64,000 nucleotides of DNA from Archilochus colubris. Lineage: Eukaryota; Chordata; Aves; Apodiformes; Trochilidae. A program made the position numbers and the translations under genes. The notes beneath the pieces were generated by a model. That model saw nothing but the letters and a program-made list of their open reading frames with translations. It was not told the DNA's origin and did not search any database. How positions within the stretch are numbered: position 1 is the first letter of the stretch; every line of letters starts with the position of its first letter. Where the stretch lies: assembly GCA_023079485.1 (NCBI GenBank), contig CM041092.1, positions 5,456,627-5,520,626 on the forward strand, read 5' to 3'. This document shows, piece by piece, positions 1 through 12,600 of the stretch.

Positions 1-240
1 ACTCTTTGCAGGCTTGAAGTTCTTGCCTTGTTTTCCCAAGGCTCCGCGTGGAAACGCAGCGTCAGATGAGTCTGCAATCAAGTGAAGTTGGTGGTGTCTG
101 CTTTAAATTCTTTGGGTTTACACCCCTGATTGCTCCAGCCTCACCTCCTACCCCCGACCCCACCGGCACAGACTGTTCTCACCCCGGGTGCAGGCGTGGG
201 TGTTACCGGGTGCCGAAATCCCAGCAGCTGCAGTCGGGAG
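1..240. other. CpG-richer patch at left edge
   Basis: This stretch has eleven CpG dinucleotides in about 240 bases (for example in CTCCGCGTGGAAACGCAGCG at 42-61 and several between 155 and 236). The next 750 bases hold only about three. It is also clearly more GC-rich than its surroundings. It may be the shore of a CpG island, and so of a promoter, lying just outside the window, but no exon, TATA box or recognisable protein is visible in either strand. An isolated GC-rich patch is equally possible. Confidence 0.3.
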
Positions 241-1409
241 CAGCTGCAGGGACACATGCTCTGCACTCATCTGGCTAAAGGGGGTGTAGGGAAAGGGGGG
301 CTTGAGTGGAGCTGGAGGGCTTCCCTCTTGGAAATTCTGGGATTAATGACACATTAAACCCTCGGCAAGAAAGTGGGATTGAAAAGGACGAAAGGAAAAA
401 AAAAAAAAAGAGTGGGGGAAAAAAAAAAATTTGAAGTAGGCAGTCAGGCTGATGGCTTTTCCTGCAAAGTTTAGTACTTCAAAAGTTAACTTCTAAGCAG
501 CTGCAGATGCATGGATAAAAATCTATCTTGGACAATATGCAGCCACCCTGTCCTTTCCATCAGCATCTCCAACTTGTTGCCTACCTCTCTTGGATTCCCT
601 TGTTGGCCACTAGCACTGAGTCAGCTCCATTAGGTAAGGATTTTGTGCTTTTTAATTGTTTGATAGTTGTTTGGGGGATAGAGTTCATGTAGATTTAAAA
701 CTGAGATGATCTTGTTTACATTTGCTTTTGAATGTGGGTTATAAAGGGCTATTATTAGAAAGGGTCTCCAAAATAGAATGGGAGTTAGGCTAAAATAAAT
801 AACTTCTAAGGTAATGAAGAAGGTCACAGTGATAACCAAGCATGCTCCCAGCACACAGGCTTTATTAAAGGACTTTCACTTTTTTTAAATAAAGAAATTA
901 CAAACCCAAGAAGATTCTTCCTACTAGAAAAAAAAATCAAGTTATTTAAAAAAAAATATTCATAACATTTTTGCATAAATGGAAAATACGAAATGAAACA
1001 TAAAAGAAGGAAAAGCTTTAAAAATAAGAGCCTATTCCTCTAAGGAAAGAAGTACATGCACCATGTATCAGACCAGCATTATAGATTAGTTAATTACACA
1101 TAAAATAATACACAGCTATACAGTCTCTGGCAATAAAAAGTTCATAAGTAATTTCTCTACTACTGTACACACTAAACTTAAGGCTTGTTTCACCCAGCAA
1201 AAAATCAGAGGAATAGATTTTACATATGTAGCTTGTTTATATGGCTTTATTAATCTACTGCAGCAACTCATTGAAAACCAGGCTAGACATTACCCAACAA
1301 GTAAAAACAGAGTTAATTAAAAAACCTGAGAAAAGTGCTAGGACCAGAGGGAAGTGCTGTGAGTGACTATGGACCCAGCTTTGCAAACTCTGGGGGGATA
1401 CTTCCCCCC

Positions 1410-1469
1410 CCTTACTGGAATTCCTTACTGGAATTGTGTTGCAATATTTTACATTTAATTCCAGTAAGG
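1410..1469. repeat. 13-bp tandem duplication with inverted third copy
   Basis: The 13-mer CCTTACTGGAATT occurs twice head to tail (1410-1422 and 1423-1435). Its exact reverse complement, AATTCCAGTAAGG, lies at 1457-1469. The second copy and the inverted copy could form a perfect 13-bp stem with a 21-base loop. No function is evident. It could be a replication-slippage product or the relic of a small mobile element. Confidence 0.85.
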
Positions 1470-2983
1470 TTCCAAGGTGTCTAAAAAGGGATTGTCAGGC
1501 AGCACTCATTAGCTCTATGAAGATAAAACAATTTAAGGCACTCATCATTTGAATATCAAAGGGTCACCCAGAAAGGTTTGCAGGACTAAGCACAAGGCAA
1601 ATGACCTTATCACCTTTATCTTCAAACAATGGCTCTTAATTTCTGAAACCTTTTGAAGGGTTGCCAGTTTTATGGAGTGTAGCAGCTACTTATCTGATAG
1701 AACAAGCTTTTCATCAAGGGGAAATGACCTCTTAGCTCCTAGTAACTAAGTAACTGCATTTTCCACTGTGTTTTTGTTACTGAAGGTAACACATGTCAAC
1801 ACACTTATTAAAAATGGGAACACAAAACAAGAATTAAGGAATTGCTTTCTGTCTCTTAGGGCATGGGGAAGGTCCCTCACACTTCAGGGTTGGTTTTGTG
1901 GGGTTTTTTTCCCTAGTGTGAACATGTAGTAAATGAAACTGCTCAAAAAGTTATATTCTGACAGATTGTGTTGTGACATTATAAGGATATTAGCTGAGCC
2001 ATATGCTGTTTACTTTTGTACTCTGAGTATAACAAACCTACTAATCCCATAAGAACTCAACTGTGAAGAAGGAATGTCTGACCAAACAGCTTTTTGCAGA
2101 TGCTTTCTTAAGAAGAAGATAAATTAAACAAACACCTTTAAAAACCAAGGAATAACTTTATCATCTTCTGCAGTCTTATTTTAGGGAATGAAGCTCCCAG
2201 TGCTTGAGGATATTATTGTTATTATTATTTTTTTGGGTTTTTTACATCATTTCCTGTAACTGAGAAACATGAGTGTGTTACCAGGAATGTCTGGAGATGC
2301 TCTCTGGTGTAAGATTGAACAAAGCATCAGGACAGAAGCAGCTCATGGGTGTGGGAGGGCTGACACAAGACAGGAGGTGTCAGACTCATCTAAATGAAGC
2401 TCTGTAAAGAAGTCAATCAAAAAAGAAAAAAAAATATTTTAAAGCACTGTTTTAGACAAAAGGTTTTGTTTTTAAATAGATTCTTCTAGCATCACCACTG
2501 AGATGGAATTGCTCCCTCTCCCCTCTGGAGCCTTTTCAAGGAGTACAATTGAAAAAGTTTTTAATTTGGATGCAAGCTTCCTACAGAAGCAGCAATGCTC
2601 ATGAAATCCACTGGAGCTTCACTGCAAGGTGTTAGATATATATAGTAAATCAGATACAATTAATTGTTTGCAAGTTCACTCCAGTGAATTTTCCTCAACT
2701 CTGAAATAGATAAGAAAAAATTTGAGCATATCCTGAGGTAAAGAAAGAGGAGAGAGGATGATGCTGAGGGAAGGCTGGGTGCCTACAGCCATAAGAAAAG
2801 ATGCTGAAGTCTGAAGCAACCTGAGTGGTCTGATTTAAGAAATTAAATGAGAACAGTGTGGTGTGGCAAAACACATTCTGTGTCTTGCAATTTTATAAAC
2901 CCTGTTCTACCCACCAGCAACCCTGTTCACTTGTGAGAATCTGCTGTAAAATCTGAGTGCCATGGACTTTCCATGCTTTAAGC

Positions 2984-3004
2984 AAAAAAAAAAAAAAAAA
3001 AAAA
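2984..3004 (+). repeat. Poly-A tract, 21 bases
   Basis: This is an uninterrupted run of 21 A residues. No retroposed gene or SINE body is recognisable immediately upstream, so it is best read as a simple repeat. Confidence 0.9.
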
Positions 3005-4311
3005 TCTACTGGAGCTGAGAAAAAGTTTGCCCATGAGTATTTAAAAGGTATAATTCAAACTGTACCACCTACTTCATGCATCTACTGCAGATGCCAAACC
3101 CTCCTGTCCCTTGGTTGAAACTCCAACCCATGCCCCAGCAGCTCCCAGAGCTCCAGGGCTTCTGCCACCTCCAGGTCCCTGAGCACAGGAGGTGCAAACA
3201 CTCACCCCAGGGAGCCCCAGGGCCTGGAACAGCTTGCAGGGATCCAGCTCTCAGGCCATGCCTGGTCAGGGACATTGCTGTGACTTTGGAAATGACACTG
3301 GCATTATTCTGGCTCCTTGTCTTCACTCTGTGGAAAACAGGAGAGACATTTATAGCAAACAATAAATACTCTGCTGAATGCTTTCCTGCAGAAGCAAACC
3401 CAAGAGTCCCCAGTAACAACTGCCAAAGGGAGAGGCTCAGCCTCTGCATCATGTTTCTCTTCCCCATATTGCTTTTAATTATCAAAGGCTGTTTACAGGT
3501 TAATATTTTATTTCTCTCTTATTTAAGGTTTTGTCAACATCAAGGAACCTCACTGGCTGGAATTAATCCAGTTTGTATTGTTTGAACTGAGAGTGAAATC
3601 TGATCTTACCTGATTACCTTCTGTCAAAGCAAAGCTGGTGGCAGGGGTTGCACAATGGTTTCTGTTTGCTGATAACCTTTTCCTACCTCTCCTCTTTACC
3701 TGAAAGACAGCAGGTTTATCTTTACTTCTTACATAAGGAAGGGAAAATTGAGGGGCTGATGCAGTCTGGGGGTGAGGGAACCTCTTTCACCTTCGAATGA
3801 GTGTGTCTGTGACTCTCCTGAGAAGCCCCAAGAGGTCACTACTGGGTTTTAGGACTTTGAAATTTGATAGGGAAATAATTTTTAGCTCATGCATTTGTCT
3901 ACCAATCTTCTGATGGAAATGAATTGTTGCTTTCAAAGTTATACAGGCTCACAAAACACATTTGGTGTGAGATGGCTGCCTTTCTACTGCAGCTCTCAAG
4001 GATTTTTCAGTTTCCCACTGACCTGCCAAACGTGGACACTGTTTAAGCTCCTTAACAGCTATTTATTACTCTGTGCTGTACTAAAACTGAGGATCATTTT
4101 ATTAGATGCTGTTCATAAGAGTATAGGCCATTCCTGGCCAAAAGGTTTGCTTTAATGGTCCAGTTCATCAAAGTTATTTTGCCTCCAAATGCCAAAGCTG
4201 AAGTAGTATTTTGTGCATCCCCCTTCCTCTGCAATTGATAGGAGCTGCAAGTAGTCAAGACAAATCAGTGTTTGTTCCTAAATTGACAAGACAAATTGCT
4301 GCTGAGAGGAA

Positions 4312-4404
4312 GCATCATCATTCTGTTTTACAGATAGGATGGAGATGTGAAGTAGCTCAAGGTCATGGAGAAAATCCTTTGGTGGAGCTGAGATCTGTGC
4401 CCAG
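4312..4404 (-). repeat. Ancient MIR-like SINE relic
   Basis: The plus strand reads like the reverse complement of a MIR core. It has a TTTTACAGAT segment at 4326-4335, then AGCTCAAGGTCA at 4353-4364, a GGTGGAGCTGAGATCTG segment near 4381-4397, and ends CCCAG. This is the usual order of MIR landmarks (poly-T/ACAGATGAGG, CCCAAGGTCACACAGC, GCAGAGCC-GGGAT, CCCAG) with heavy divergence. The identification is by pattern memory only; a RepeatMasker alignment would settle it. Confidence 0.5.
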
Positions 4405-6628
4405 TAACAACCCAGCCCTGTTAACTGCAGGACAGCTCATAACTGCAGAGAGCCAATATAGTAAATAGGGGTGTAATAAAAATGCTGAACCTCTCTCCCT
4501 CTTCCTTGTAAAGGCTGAAGTCAAAGGGCTGCACACACACTAACTCCAGGGGACACCAAGTACTGGCGATGGGTTTTATACGACTTCATATATTTCAGAG
4601 GACCAAAACTTGAAATTTCACCCAGATCCCCTTGGATTTCAATCAGGAAAGGATCCAATCACTTCCAAAATGCTGTATCTATCTATTTTACAACACAAAT
4701 GGACTTGAAGGAAAAGTCTTTCTTGCTCTGAGCTCATTAGAGACAGAATTTCTTTTGTGGAGTTTTCCTACTTCTTCCTGGACCATTTCTGTAGCATAAT
4801 GAAACGGTTTGGGCCTTGGAATGGCTCTTTCATTCCAATGTATTTCCTCCAAGCTTTTCTGTGACCTAGCCTGGCTGCTTCAAAATGCTGAGAATATTGT
4901 CAAAAATACCATTTTGTGTATTTGAATCGGGTTTGTACTGCATCCCTTTGAATAGTTTGTTGGGAGAAGTCCTTAAGGCAGCCGGAGTAGGGGTTTGTCT
5001 AATTTTTGTCTACAGATTTGTCTCCTTGGATATTGGGCAGCCTGTTCTGACTTTTTGGTCACTTTCTTTTTGGATGAACCATCTCTCTTCTCAGTTCACA
5101 GATGGGGGTTTAGTGTTGGATGTAGCTGTTGGATAAAAAAATGGATCTTGTGTTTAACACTTGCCTGGCAGCATATATTCCTTGTTTAATGATTCTGCAG
5201 TTTTCTTCAACGTGGTGCATTTTACCTTCTATTGTGGCAGCTGCACTTTGTGTTTTGCCCTAAGTAGAGACTTTTTATGGTGAAATTTAAAAACCAGTGG
5301 ATTAGTTTGAAGAACATTTTTCATCTGACTTCGAAACACCAGCAAGGCCATGTGCTAGTGCATGCAGTTGTTTGTACATCTTTCCTGGGAAAGAAAAAAA
5401 AAGAAAAATTGTGTGTTAAGCTCTTAGGAGATTTACTTAATGAATGTATGTAGCCATTTGTTTCTTTCTGACATGTACTATTTTGATTATTCTGACGCCT
5501 ATTGCTTTGATTGCTGTGTTCACACTGCATGGCATCCATGGGAGCCACATGGGAATATTCCACATATTGAAAGGAGAAAAGAAATTGATTGCCTAATATA
5601 GTTGAGAGATTGTAGCAGTCTTCTCTGCTCCTTTTCCTGGTTTTATATTAATTCATTGATTGAGAGCAAGTTTATCTTATTCCCCTATTTTGTTCACAAA
5701 GCAGCTTCCATGAGCTGGGTAGCAATTTATCTGCATACTGCAATAATGTAATGCATCTCCTGTGGTAGCTGGAGCATTTTACAGCTTGACTGTCCCCTGT
5801 CAGCTCTGTGTGTTGACAGCCTCAGTAAATGGTCCCTCAAGTAGTGTCTTGCTAATGCCTCATCAGCTCAGTAGCTCTTGCACTTTCCATGAACCCCAAC
5901 ATTTCCATACTCCAACTTTTCCTCTTCCTTATAATGATAAAAAAAAAAGCATGTTTTCCCACCCTCAACTCAGTTTTAATTTCTCTTCAGTTTTTAAATG
6001 GCTGATCACTTTGAGTTTATCTCGTGTTCACTAACTCTCAAAAGGCAAAAGTATGGAAAAAAAAATCTAGAAGATGATACAAAGATGGAAATTCTGGAAT
6101 TAATAGCTCTATAATTAATCTAATGGTAAATGTAGTGAGTTATGATTCCTTTGCAGAAAGGAGCCTGTGTTATGTCATCTCTTCCTCTCCCTCTGCTTTA
6201 AAACTGTGTTTGGATGATGTTTGTCCAGCATGGAGACTTCTTAAGGCATTTTATCTCATTGATTTTCTACAGACCTATATGACTACCAAAGGGAGGGAAA
6301 ACTAAGTAAAGTTAAGCTGCTTTGTTATTCGTAATTTAATAATTAAACAATTATTTAGAATTAGCATTGTCAGCCCCTGCTGCATTAGCCAGATCTGTTA
6401 TTTGTTGATCCGATCCAGCTACCAGAACAGGCAGATTTGCCAACATCTTCCAGAGATTATTTTTAATAGTCTTCTTTGTCCCTTTCCTCCAATTATTTGC
6501 TTTATAATCAACTATGGGTATGCTATAAAATTAGTTGACTGTGACTCAGCCTCCCTCAATAACAGAGCACAGATACTTGGATTCACTCAGGCTACCTTAT
6601 CATCAGCTCTGTTCTTAAAGGGCTAGAG

Positions 6629-6650
6629 AAAAAAAAATATATATATATAT
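6629..6650. repeat. A-run followed by (AT)n microsatellite
   Basis: A run of A residues passes directly into about six AT dinucleotide units. It is a simple repeat and likely to vary in length. Confidence 0.85.
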
Positions 6651-9600
6651 CTAAAAATTCACAAAGTCATTTGCTATGTTCTTTTATTAGATGTTAAGAT
6701 TAGAGCTATCAAGAGACATAAACAGGGTGAAATCTAATTAACTCCTTGTTTCTCTTTTCCAAGAAATACAATGAAAATGAAGAGGAGTCTGTCTCCTACC
6801 CAAATGTAATTGTAACTCGCTTTTCAAGTGCTAAAATATGTCAACAATTCATTTTCTGAATGTCTATAAAGCAGAATACAGCTAAAGGTAAAAGAAAGCC
6901 CACAACCCCCCCAGAGTTGGTTTCTGTCCAACAGAAAATCTTGTGAGAGCCACTGGGACTCAGCCACCCACACCCCATAACATTCCTGAAGCATTCATGC
7001 TCCTTTTCTCCTGTAATAGCCCTTAAAAATCTCACTCACAGTTGTTGAATGCAGGAATCCTCTGGTTGGAAATCATTTTCAGTCCTTTGCCTGGGCTGGA
7101 TTTTAGAACTAATCCTGGAAAACAAACCCCTAATAAAGCAGAGGGAACAGTTATTCTGGGAAGGCTGGAGAAGCATTCCTGGTCTGGGGCAAAGATGCAT
7201 TTTGTTCATCCTCTACCCCATGCAGGGGGTACCTGTGCTGGGCCACGACCTGAGCTGCTGAAATGGGAGCAGGCAGGACTCAGCTGGGCCTCCCAGGACA
7301 ACACCAGGAGAGTTCTGCCCACTGCCAGACACCTCACAGGGGACAGGGTTTGATATTTCCTTAAGATATCACAGTCAAAGTCTACAGCCAGGTGGAAGCA
7401 CTTGGACTTGGATGTCGAGGGCTGAAGTTTGACTGAATCCCTGTCCCTAGGGTGTGCTCATATGAGGGCATGACACTCAGATACTGATGTACTCAGGACA
7501 GCTGGATTCAGGCTGCAGAGAGTGATCCCAGCACAAGCTGTGCATTTTTCCCAGGGAAATATTACAGCTATTTTCTCCTCTTGCCATGATTATTGCCTTG
7601 CAATACAAATAGCTTTGACATAAATCTACTGCCCACCTCAATCCTTCAATTCATCACTTTTGTGTTTTCCCAATAACTGATAAATTTTGCTCATAAAAAT
7701 CCCCCACAGCTATTCCTGCTGCTTCGACATTTCTCCTCTCTTTGCTATTTACCTGTACTCTTTTCATGGGTGTGGAGACACTTTCTCTCATTAATACACT
7801 GCTGGCAATATTACTCATCTGCTCTTTCAAAACAACTTCATCTTCTGTCTTAGGTCTGAGCTTGCAGATCCCCTCCCAGGAATACCAAACATCCTCATTA
7901 GTGCTGGGGGGATGTGAAGGGACTTGGCGAGCTGAGCCTGGTCAGCTCCAAGCAGCACCAGGGACCTTGACACAGGAGCCCTCACAAGGTCAGAAACCTG
8001 TTCTGGAAGGAGTTTCTTCACCACTCAGAAAGGCTGGCAGCAGGGACACCAGGTTGTGCTTGTCTATACAATCATTAGGTGGAAAACAAGCTGTCTTCCA
8101 TAGTCTGGGTTGCTGGGTTTTTTGGTTGGGTTTTTTTTGTGTATGGTAGTTTATTTTTTCTAAGACTCATGCAGCAGACAACTTTATTCTGGCTTCTTTT
8201 AAACAGGTTTGCTGAGAACTCGTTCTCTGTTAGTGAAGCAGAAGCTTTCTGAGAAACCCTTTGGTGAGGTTCTCTGCATGAAAACCCTGCAGCTGTCAGC
8301 ACACAGGGATAAGAGATGCCTTTGACAACCTTAACATATATTAATACTTAGGTTGCTTTCAATGCAGCTAAATTAAATGTAAATTGAAAATGCTGTAATG
8401 ATGGAAAAGGTCGCACAGACAGCCATGTGTGTGCATGAGCATTGGGAACACCATTTGGGCTTCCACTGTTATCCCTGCTTCATGGAAGTGTTGCTAAAAT
8501 TGGTGCTGCAGAAATGCTGCACGAAAATTATGATGGTCACAAAAAATCCACCATAAAAACCCACCCATTAAGTGGTATTTTTGGTTCTTGATTCCATCAG
8601 GGACTCGACTGCTGTTACAGCCCAGCCCAGCACTGTGATTATCTGCATAGCAGTTTATAGACTGTATGACTGCCCAAAAATAACCTGCTGCAGGTTGAGT
8701 AACTGCTGTTGATCCACACAGGAAGGGTTTTTTCTGTCTGATTGCTTCAACAATTGAAAACAATTAAAAATTTAGTTTCCCACTGAGACAAAACTGGGAA
8801 AAACCTAAAGTGCTATCTGATAGCCTGATATTTTGTTAATCACTTCCGACAGGAAAGATGTGTTTTAGGATACAGGAGCTGGATCAATCTCTTCTGTCAC
8901 AGACAAGTGCCCTCAGAACTGGGATATTGATTATGCTGGAGAGAATATCTTTGGATCTCTTATTTGAACTCTTTCACTTTCCATTAGTAATTAACTACAT
9001 CTTGTAATAAGAGCTTCAGTGTCAGTCTCCCAGGTGTTCCTTTACTGCAAAGGTGTAAGTAACTGTACTGGACAGCAGGTTCATTCATTCAAAGGCATAA
9101 TGTATATTTGCTATTTATAAAAAAATAAAAATAAAGCTCTAAGTACAGAGTTAGGCAGGCAGAGAACTGACCATTCAGCTGATCAATTCATCTTTTTTTG
9201 GTCAGACCTCCAAATGCCTCCCTTCCCAAGATGAAACTGTACAGGTTTTCTCAAAACTTACACATTTGTATTAAAAGCTGTTAACAGCATATAAAGTAAT
9301 CAACACTAAAGATTCCTGACCAGCTCTAACCCCAGAATACATTTTTTCTTAGAAGAACGAATAAGCTAAATAAAAGGGGCAGTAAATTTCAATATTGGTA
9401 ATGATATTTGTTTGCAAGTCCCCAGCAATGCAGAAAGAAGTGATTTATGTTTGTTTGTGCTTATGAAGCATGGTTCCAACACACTGATTTTTTAACTGTT
9501 GTTTCTGTTTTGTGTTTTTTTTTAATCAAAGGTCCTTTTCTGCAAGAAAAAATCCATGGGGTAACCCATATCCCTTAGTGTTTTATGCTTCTGCAGGGGC

Positions 9601-12600
9601 ATAAGGGAATCGGATCTTTCATACAAAGAAATCAAGATACAACAATCTTTGATTATTTTTTTTTTCCTAAACATAAAATGAGTTCTAATGAAGGCAAAAG
9701 AGTCCTTGATTTAGGAGGCTCTGATGAGAGCCCTGGAGCTGTGGGCAGCAGGTACTGACTGGCACACAGCAGGCAGCTCAACAGCAATGTGTCTGAGTAA
9801 ATTCTGAGCATGAAGGGCTGGGGCTGCTGCACTGTTTGTTACATGAACTGAAATCTGAGGTCTTAAAAGCCCTCACAGCTTAAATAATCAGAATAAAACT
9901 TGCCTGGGGACAACCATTCTCTAACATCAGAGGGTTTGAGCAAGGGGCTGGTGACTCTTCCTCACCCACTGCAGGCAACTGGGGTGAGAAAAGCTGCTCT
10001 GGTCTTGCTCCTACCCTATCTCCAGTAACTCCTTCAAGACCATGGGATTATTCCTGCTCCTTAAAACCACCTCCATTTCCTAAAGTGTGCTGTTAAGCTG
10101 CTGCCATGTTTTTCCATTCTGGTAGAAATTATTGTTCTATCTAGTTTGATTTTAAGAGTGCATTCTGGCATCCATTTGGGGAAAAGGCACTCCATAAAAG
10201 CAAAATCGATACGAGGGACAGTTATATTTCCTGAGCTTTTTCATTAGCTATAAAATATATACATTCAAGAGGAGAGGGGGAAACAATGTCAGTTTTACTG
10301 GGGAGGACAAGATAAAGCAGGGAAGAATATGCATTTATGTGCTCTGGCAGGGGGATGAGCTGTGCAGCTTTGCTGGGTATGGGCAGAGTCTCTGCTCTCA
10401 CTACAGCCAAGAACTCCTGTGAGTGTCTGAAAGGCATGGAGCCACTGGGAGAATACAGAAATATCTATAATTTGGGAAATGATGTTTTTCTTGGCTTGTT
10501 CTCAGTCTTTCTTAAAGCCATACTGACCACTGGCTGAGTATTTACAGGGAAATTTTGCCTTTGCTCAGCACTCAGAATGTGGCTAGAAGAGCAATACAAT
10601 AGTGCTGAGCCAAATTCTTCCTTGAATCCCCACTGAACTCCCCACCTGTGCTATTTTTGTTCTTTTCTCCCAAAGTATTGCTAAATATTCTTCTTTTTAC
10701 CTGAGCAGACTGTCCCTTCAAGCATCCTTGGATCATCCTCTGATCAACTCATGGAATATATTTTCTAAGCTTTTCAGGCACAGAGCTGGAATTAATTCTG
10801 AAAAACCGTAGAATCCATATTTCTGCAGTTAGAAATGTAAAGATATTGCAGTTAGTATTTACCAAAAACCCCACAGAACAACCCCCCCATTACTGCTTTG
10901 CTTGAGCTCAGCTGCAAAAATTAAAATTCATACCACAGTACTTTAATACAGGTTACCAAACCAGAAAAGCAAGTATCTCATTTTAGCTTGGAGTAAAATT
11001 TCAAATCAGTGTCATTTCAGTATCAGGATGCAATTATGTGAGAGAGAAATTGCAAACACCTCTTTTTTTCCTTCTGCCTTTTATTTTTTTTCCCCTTTAA
11101 ACATGGGCTTTCTATAATGCCATTTTCATTAGCAGGAAATACCTGTCGTCTGTCAACAAATAATTTGTCTTGGTTTTTGAAAAGTAAATTATCCCCTAGA
11201 AGAGATTAGTTTGAAACCACTGTATAAATTTATAAGCGTTTCAGATTAAATGATTAAATACAAAGTTTCTCTTTTTTCTGGTGACCCCCAGTGATCCATT
11301 TGGTGAGGGAGCTGAAAAACTCAACAAATTTCTTATTTCCAAAACTCAGATAAGACATCTGGAAGATTTTATCACTGTTGTTTTGCCACCAGCCCGTGAT
11401 TCAAAGAACTGGGGGAAAACTAAAGGAAGTTATCAGCGTGTGATTGTGAAAAGCAAGTGAAGTTGTGAAGGGCCACAGAGCTGACAAGAACAGACAGCAC
11501 CAAAGGGCAGGAAGCATTTGTAGGACAGTGACTGTGTGAAACTGGTCTCTTGGGTTTAACACCACTTCCATGATGTGAGTACCAGTGAGAAGCTTCACTT
11601 CTGTCTCAACCCAGTTTTTCTCTTTGCCTCATGCTCAGGTTTGATATTCAGAGAAGCTCCCATCCTCTCTTGGCTTCTCTTTGGCTTCTCAGCTGAAATA
11701 GTGAAGCAAACCAGATTTGGGCTGCAAAATGAGGGGGAAAATCAGCCATTCAGTGGAATTCAACTATTATTATCACAAATATTTGGCAGAGAGAGCAAAA
11801 CTTTCAGTCCGTGGCATGGAGGTGCATCAGAAAGAGGCCTCTCCCCCCATTTTCAGCAGCCCTTTTGCAGATCCCAGTATCCTGCTCAAACAATTGAGAT
11901 TTGGGTTGATACCAAACAAACCAGAAGAGTCTGCCTAATTTTTTTACGCAGGGATCTCATGCTATGAACCCTGTAACACTGTGTTAAACTCAAGGCCATA
12001 GGTCCTGTCCAGCTCCATTGATTTTCACTGGCACTCTACCACTCATACAGAGAGCAGAGTCTGGCTCAGTTTTGTATCCTAACAGCTGCCCTTAAACCCA
12101 TTTTCATTAAAAAAAAAAAACAACCACCACTGAGACCAGCCTTACGTGCCATAGATACCCTTGGCATGTTTTACTTTTTTTCATCACTTCTCCCAAATCA
12201 AACTATTTGAGGAAATAACATTCACTAGCTGAATATTTTGATTATTAATGTGGGGTAAGGCAAGAAAATCTCCCTTCTGTTTTTACAGCAGATTTATCAC
12301 AGCTTACTAAATTCTGCAGTGATTAAGTCATATTAAAGACATAACTAAAACAAGTGTTTGATTTCTGGCTCTGAAGTTTGATACTCAGCTCAAGAACATG
12401 CTTTGATTTTGAATGTGGTAATATTTCATCCCTCTAATACAAATATTGCTCTCCTTCCACAACTGGTCACAATAAAGTCAATAAAATATGCACAGAAGCA
12501 GTGCAAGCAACATTTGGCTCAATATAAGGATTGATAATGTGACCACCTAAAAAAAAAATGCTTTTTATCATCATCTCTGGTGGCTTTTCATAGTTTTCAT

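Larger units (their letters stand above)
241..4311. other. Gene-free stretch, intergenic or VWDE intron 1
   Basis: I see no supportable gene here. It holds A-rich tracts near 395-430, an ATT-rich stretch near 2214-2235, a 21-base poly-A at 2984-3004 and a compact direct-plus-inverted repeat at 1410-1469. Two overlapping opposite-strand open frames around 3069-3585 resemble no protein I recognise. Confidence 0.6.
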
